From the NCBI RefSeq assembly GCF_014695395.1, contig NZ_JACJOF010000027.1, positions 372,001 through 436,000 on the forward strand: 64,000 nucleotides of DNA. The letters run 5' to 3'. A program made the translations under genes and the position numbers. The notes beneath the pieces are model-generated. The model saw nothing but the letters and a program-made list of their open reading frames with translations. It ran no database searches and was not told where the DNA came from. The stretch comes from Nodosilinea sp. FACHB-131 (GTDB lineage Bacteria > Cyanobacteriota > Cyanobacteriia > Phormidesmidales > Phormidesmidaceae). Below, piece after piece: positions 60,400 to 64,000 of the stretch (positions are counted from its first letter, which is position 1; the number at the start of each line of letters is the position of its first letter).

Positions 60400-62862
60400 T
60401 CAGGAGTTGGTTTCGGTACTGCCGGTGTCAGCATCGCTGGTGGAAGCTTCTTCAGCGGTGGCAAACCAGTCGCCGGGCAGCATGCGGGTGTCGTCCTCAA
60501 CTGCCTCAGGGTCATCCATGTCGTCGGTGGCCAGGCTGTCGACGCGCACGCCATAGGGGAGAAAACCGACAGCAGTGTCTTCCCCTGGGGCAGGCAGGCC
60601 CTCGGGCTGGGGCTGCGATCGCACCACCACTTCAATACTGCTGAGGTCAGCCAACACTTCCTCGGCCCGCTGGTAGCGATCGGTAAAGTCGTAGAGCACC
60701 AGCCGCGTGACGATGTCGCCAAATCTAGGATCGAGGTTAGGCGCCTCATGCCGCCAGAGCAGTTCCCCATTCACGTCGCGGCGCAGGGCGTAGGCTGGGA
60801 TGCCAGTCAGGGCTTCGATGGCAGTAATGCCCAGCGCGTAGAGGTCACTGCCAAATTTGGGCAGCCCCGCCGACTGTTCGCTGGGCATATAGCCCTGGGT
60901 GCCCACCCCAATGGTCGAGGTGGAGGTGAGATTCACCCCCGTATCCGCCAGCTTGTTAGAAATTAGCTTGACAGCGCCAAAATCGATCAACACCAGCTGC
61001 CCATCCGCCTCGCGACGAATGATGTTAGACGGCTTGATGTCGCGGTGAATCACCCCCTGGTCATGCACAAAGGCCACCACCGGCAGCAGCCCTAGCAGCA
61101 AATCCAGCACGTAGGCCTGGGGCATAGGTCGGCGAGACGCTAGCTCATCCTTGAGCAGGCATCCCTCGATCATTTCTTCAACCAAGTAAAAAGAGTTCTG
61201 TGCCTCAAAATAGGCCAGAAGCCGCGGAATTTGCGGGTGGTGTCCCAATTTTTCCAGGGTTTCGGCTTCACCCTCAAAAAAGCGCCTACCCAAGCGGTGC
61301 GCCCTCGGGTCATTGCTGATAATCCGCAGCTGCTTCACTACGCAGATGGGTGAACCAGGGCGCTGGGTGTCTTCGGCCACGTAGGTTTCGCCAAAGCCCC
61401 CTGACCCCAGCAGCCGCACAATGCGGTAGCGGTTGGCCAGCAGCAGGCCGATTACCTCCGCCTCTCGCAGCTTGAGCAGATCTTGCAGGTCGTCTTGCTG
61501 ACTGATGATTTCTTGAACGATAGGAGAAGTGACGTACTGCTCTAGGGTTTGACGCAGGCGCTGTTTGCGCAGCTGCTCGGTCACAATATCGGCCACGATG
61601 TAGGTGCTGCCCAGCACCATCAATCCCACGATAGGAGCACCTGTGGGTAGCAACAGACCTGCTCCCACAAAGGCTCCATAGCTCACCCAAAACCAACCAC
61701 CTAGGCTAGCTGCCGTCCAGCCTAAGCGGGCGATGGGGCGATTAAACCGCCGCAGTAGCAGCACAAATCCGGCTCCGCCACCCAAAACTAACAGCCCCCG
61801 CAGCCAGGGGTTAGGAATTCCCATACGCAGGGCTTGACCATCGCGCAGGTTGGCAATGTCGGTGGCTAAAATTTCAACCCCGGCCATGGTTTCGGGGTGC
61901 AGCAGGGTTTCGGAAAAGGGGGCTTGGTGAAAGTCTTGCAGAAACTTGGCAGTGCCCCCAATCAGCACGATTTTGTCTTGAAAGTAGCGCCCGTTATCGA
62001 GGTAGTTGACCCAAGGGTCGGGGTCAAGGACCTGCCAAAAGGGGATGTGGTTAAAACTGCGAGTAGGCCCATAAAAGTCCATAAAGTTGCCCTGATAGGG
62101 GGGATGGTCAACCCCAGCGGCATCGAGGGTGGCCTCAGCAAAGGACTGAGTGTTCTCGGCCTCATTTCCGATCGTGCCGGGGTCGAGATCCGCCTGGCTC
62201 GCAATTAGACCATCTAAGTAGGTGCGCCCGTGGCGGTGAATACGGCCATCGGGCTCGATGGGAAAGTTGATGTTGCCGGTGTGAACGGGCGTGTTGAGCA
62301 GCTTTGGCAAGGGCTGGGTGGGGCGAACTAGAGCCCCCTGACGCACCTGAGCATCGTCGACCGAGCTGGCCAGCACGACACGATTGCCATAGCGAGCCAG
62401 CACATCGGCCAGGGCCTGGTCGTCAGCGGGGCCGTAGCTGCTATCAGAGAACATCAAAATATCCACCGCTACCGCCTTGGCCCCCGCCTCCAGCAGGCGT
62501 TCGATCGCGATCGCATGGGCCGTACGCTGCCATGGGCTACCCGCGATCGGCGCGAAATAGCTGTACTGTTCGGGGTTGGCGCGGTAATATTCGGCCTGCC
62601 CAAAGGATTCGTCATCCATTGCCAAAATGACAATGTCATCCGGAGGCGCTAAGGGGCCACGAATTTCAAAAAAAACCGTTTGCAGCCGTCGTTCCAGCAG
62701 TTGTACCGGCACCGAGTCGGTAGCCACGTGGGCCGCCACAAAACTCAGCCACAACCCCGCCAGCGAAATTTTTACCCAATCTCGCTTGATCTGTCGCTGC
62801 ACCCAGCCTGTAATCCGAGAGGTGGCAAGGGCAGCAGTCTTAGTTTTGGAAGACGAGGTCAT
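60400..62862 (-). CDS. CHASE2-domain serine/threonine protein kinase
   Basis: 820 aa from ATG 62862 (TTG 62883 is an alternative). TM about 33-55, extracytoplasmic CHASE2 domain about 60-355 (FFEIRGPLAPPDDIVILAMDDESF; DGRIHRHGRTYLDGL; IVLIGGTAKFLQDFHQ), three TM helices about 370-440, then a kinase about 475-745: GSGGFGETYVAED, catalytic HRDIKPSN near 605, DFGAVK. The C-terminal tail is acidic. Typical cyanobacterial sensor kinase layout with the kinase at the C-terminus. Ligand and targets unknown. Convergent with the M16 gene (10 bp apart). Confidence 0.94.
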   Translation of the reverse strand: MTSSSKTKTAALATSRITGWVQRQIKRDWVKISLAGLWLSFVAAHVATDSVPVQLLERRLQTVFFEIRGPLAPPDDIVILAMDDESFGQAEYYRANPEQYSYFAPIAGSPWQRTAHAIAIERLLEAGAKAVAVDILMFSDSSYGPADDQALADVLARYGNRVVLASSVDDAQVRQGALVRPTQPLPKLLNTPVHTGNINFPIEPDGRIHRHGRTYLDGLIASQADLDPGTIGNEAENTQSFAEATLDAAGVDHPPYQGNFMDFYGPTRSFNHIPFWQVLDPDPWVNYLDNGRYFQDKIVLIGGTAKFLQDFHQAPFSETLLHPETMAGVEILATDIANLRDGQALRMGIPNPWLRGLLVLGGGAGFVLLLRRFNRPIARLGWTAASLGGWFWVSYGAFVGAGLLLPTGAPIVGLMVLGSTYIVADIVTEQLRKQRLRQTLEQYVTSPIVQEIISQQDDLQDLLKLREAEVIGLLLANRYRIVRLLGSGGFGETYVAEDTQRPGSPICVVKQLRIISNDPRAHRLGRRFFEGEAETLEKLGHHPQIPRLLAYFEAQNSFYLVEEMIEGCLLKDELASRRPMPQAYVLDLLLGLLPVVAFVHDQGVIHRDIKPSNIIRREADGQLVLIDFGAVKLISNKLADTGVNLTSTSTIGVGTQGYMPSEQSAGLPKFGSDLYALGITAIEALTGIPAYALRRDVNGELLWRHEAPNLDPRFGDIVTRLVLYDFTDRYQRAEEVLADLSSIEVVVRSQPQPEGLPAPGEDTAVGFLPYGVRVDSLATDDMDDPEAVEDDTRMLPGDWFATAEEASTSDADTGSTETNS

Positions 62863-62964
62863 GGGCGATCGCAGCGAGGGCAACCCCTAGCTTAATCACC
62901 CCGCTGTCCTACTGGGGAACCTGTTTACGGAATCTTAGCCACGGCGGGACGGCCTGCCAATTTG

Positions 62965-63126
62965 CTATTGCCCGTTGGGGAGGGAAGACTGCACTCGCGC
63001 CGCGAAGGTTTGCAACAGCCCTGGTCCTAACTGGGGGTGGGGAACCATGTCAGCAAGAATCAACGTTGCCAGCAGAACAAACGCTAAACGGTTCCACTTA
63101 AAATCGCGATAGAGGCGAGTTTGCAC
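62965..63126 (-). CDS. Candidate 53-aa small membrane protein
   Basis: GTG start at 63126, TAG at 62965. Residues 12-29 form a hydrophobic helix (WNRLAFVLLATLILADM), flanked by a basic N-terminus (QTRLYRDFK) and a C-terminal amphipathic stretch. The charge pattern fits an inner-membrane protein with N-in topology. No family recognised with certainty and no strong ribosome binding site. Confidence 0.5.
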   Translation of the reverse strand: MQTRLYRDFKWNRLAFVLLATLILADMVPHPQLGPGLLQTFAARVQSSLPNGQ

Positions 63127-63242
63127 AGGTTATATCCAGGTATGGAGCGCAGAAAAAGGCTCAACTAACTACAGGTTCGCTCAGTCAAAATCCTGACCGG
63201 ATGGCGCTAGTTCATAGCCTCAGTGGAGAGCCGGCGCACCGG

Positions 63243-63713
63243 CTAAAACCAACGAGTTACAGCCCTGCGCAGCAGATGGGGCAGCAGTTTGGGCCCAGGT
63301 AAAAAGACTATGTCAAGCTGCTGCATCAGCCCCAGGGCATCGCCATGACCCCAGTGTTCAACAATCTTGCCGTTTTCTACTCGGTCAATGTGCATAACCG
63401 CAAGGCTGATCTGCCTGCCGGTGGGCGGTAAACCCTGAAAGGAGCCAAGATGGGTGGCCGTAAACGTGCCGCAGGTGACAACCCGATCGCCCGCGGCAAC
63501 AATTTCATCAAACCTATGCTGACCCTGGCCAAAAGCCGTATAAAACGATAGACCGAACTGTTTAAAGCCTTCTCCGTCTAAGGGCTCAGGCATTCCCGCC
63601 AGGTGGGCAACGAAGTTAGGATCGAGCAAAGCCAGGGCACGATCGATGGTGCGCTCATCAAAGGCTTTGTAGAAACGAAGCACCAGATCCTGATTGGATT
63701 CTGTTGTCAGCAT
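63243..63713 (-). CDS. SnoaL-like polyketide cyclase / ester cyclase family protein
   Basis: 156 aa. NTF2-like cone: NQDLVLRFYKAFDERTIDRAL, LLDPNFVAHLAGMPEPLDGEG, VVTCGTFTATHLGSFQGLPPTGRQISL, and VENGKIVEHWGHGDALGLMQQL. This matches the SnoaL/ester cyclase group; the GF.G.PPTG and E.W...D motifs are typical. Substrate cannot be told; many are small-molecule hydrolases or isomerases. Stands alone. Confidence 0.9.
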   Translation of the reverse strand: MLTTESNQDLVLRFYKAFDERTIDRALALLDPNFVAHLAGMPEPLDGEGFKQFGLSFYTAFGQGQHRFDEIVAAGDRVVTCGTFTATHLGSFQGLPPTGRQISLAVMHIDRVENGKIVEHWGHGDALGLMQQLDIVFLPGPKLLPHLLRRAVTRWF

Positions 63714-63947
63714 AGGTCGATCGCCAAAGCCATCAGAGGCAACAAAACTAAACTAAACGGTTTGGTAAAATTAGTCAATGCCTCGCTAAAATGAATGTAT
63801 AGAGCGATACTCTACTGCTTTGCTTCCTAGGGGATGCTCTGGGGTAAGCAGCGACTTGGCTCAATGCGATCGCAGGGGCTGAGTTACTATGTCGCCTGGC
63901 GATCGGGTGCTATACATGAATCAATTGGGTTGAAGAGGTGGTAACGC

Positions 63948-64000
63948 GTGGTTCAAAGTCCGGCAGTGCTGAATGAAAAAGCCGTGCAAATTTTGCAGGG
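63948..64000 (+). CDS. Start of an unidentified gene, cut by the window edge
   Basis: GTG at 63948 with GAAGAGGTG seven bases upstream opens a frame (MVQSPAVLNEKAVQILQG) to the window end. Too short to identify. The good ribosome binding site supports a real start. Confidence 0.5.
   Translation, partial: MVQSPAVLNEKAVQILQ

Overview
The window is chromosomal DNA of a filamentous cyanobacterium, most likely of the Leptolyngbya/Nodosilinea kind. The evidence is a phycobilisome rod-core linker (CpcG), a glycogen branching enzyme, an RNA-binding-protein gene followed by rpsU, several small cyanobacteria-only families (DUF3086-like, DUF3119-like, 67-aa and 104-aa conserved proteins), and many GCGATCGC (HIP1) octamers. 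No tRNA, rRNA, CRISPR array, transposase or prophage gene was seen. The genus is inferred from gene content only.

Region 1 (1-15.9 kb) holds two chemosensory/phototaxis clusters in tandem. The first is cut by the left edge and reads receptor, CheA-CheY hybrid kinase, CheW. The second reads PatA-like regulator, CheY, CheW, receptor, CheA-CheY, which is the gene order of the pix/pil (tax) loci that control type IV pilus motility. The second GAF domain of the first receptor has two cysteines 28 residues apart in the DXCF/CH arrangement of blue/green cyanobacteriochromes. In the second receptor the ligating cysteine position is Glu.

Region 2 (16-29.5 kb) is mostly housekeeping: a ferrochelatase-family protein with a His-rich tail behind GC-tract operator-like sites, NurA nuclease, a PEP-CTERM secreted protein, fumarase, CpcG with a textbook terminator, a PPC/TPR lipo- or periplasmic protein, GlgB, a VOC protein, a frameshifted TetR repressor with two operator-like palindromes, a GST and BioF.

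Region 3 (29.5-42 kb) has rpsU and an RRM protein whose leader can hide its own ribosome binding site, a class 3 lipase, and a three-gene minus-strand group (tubulin-like GTPase, membrane-anchored zinc-ribbon/periplasmic-binding protein, small membrane protein). That group is the best candidate for an undescribed system. A UPF0182 membrane protein is transcribed away from it.

Region 4 (42-64 kb) contains a 1349-aa Asp-rich repeat protein with 132-bp tandem repeats, PurB, a DoxX protein, an Ala/Lys-rich histone-H1-like protein, two cyanobacterial unknowns, MurF with a structured leader, an MlaE-type lipid transporter permease with DUF3119/DUF3086 partners, an active/inactive pair of M16 peptidases, a CHASE2-Ser/Thr kinase, a 53-aa protein, a SnoaL-like protein, and the start of a gene cut by the right edge.

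For several genes the longest open frame begins at TTG or GTG. Where an ATG gave a better N-terminus or ribosome binding site I moved the start and said so.
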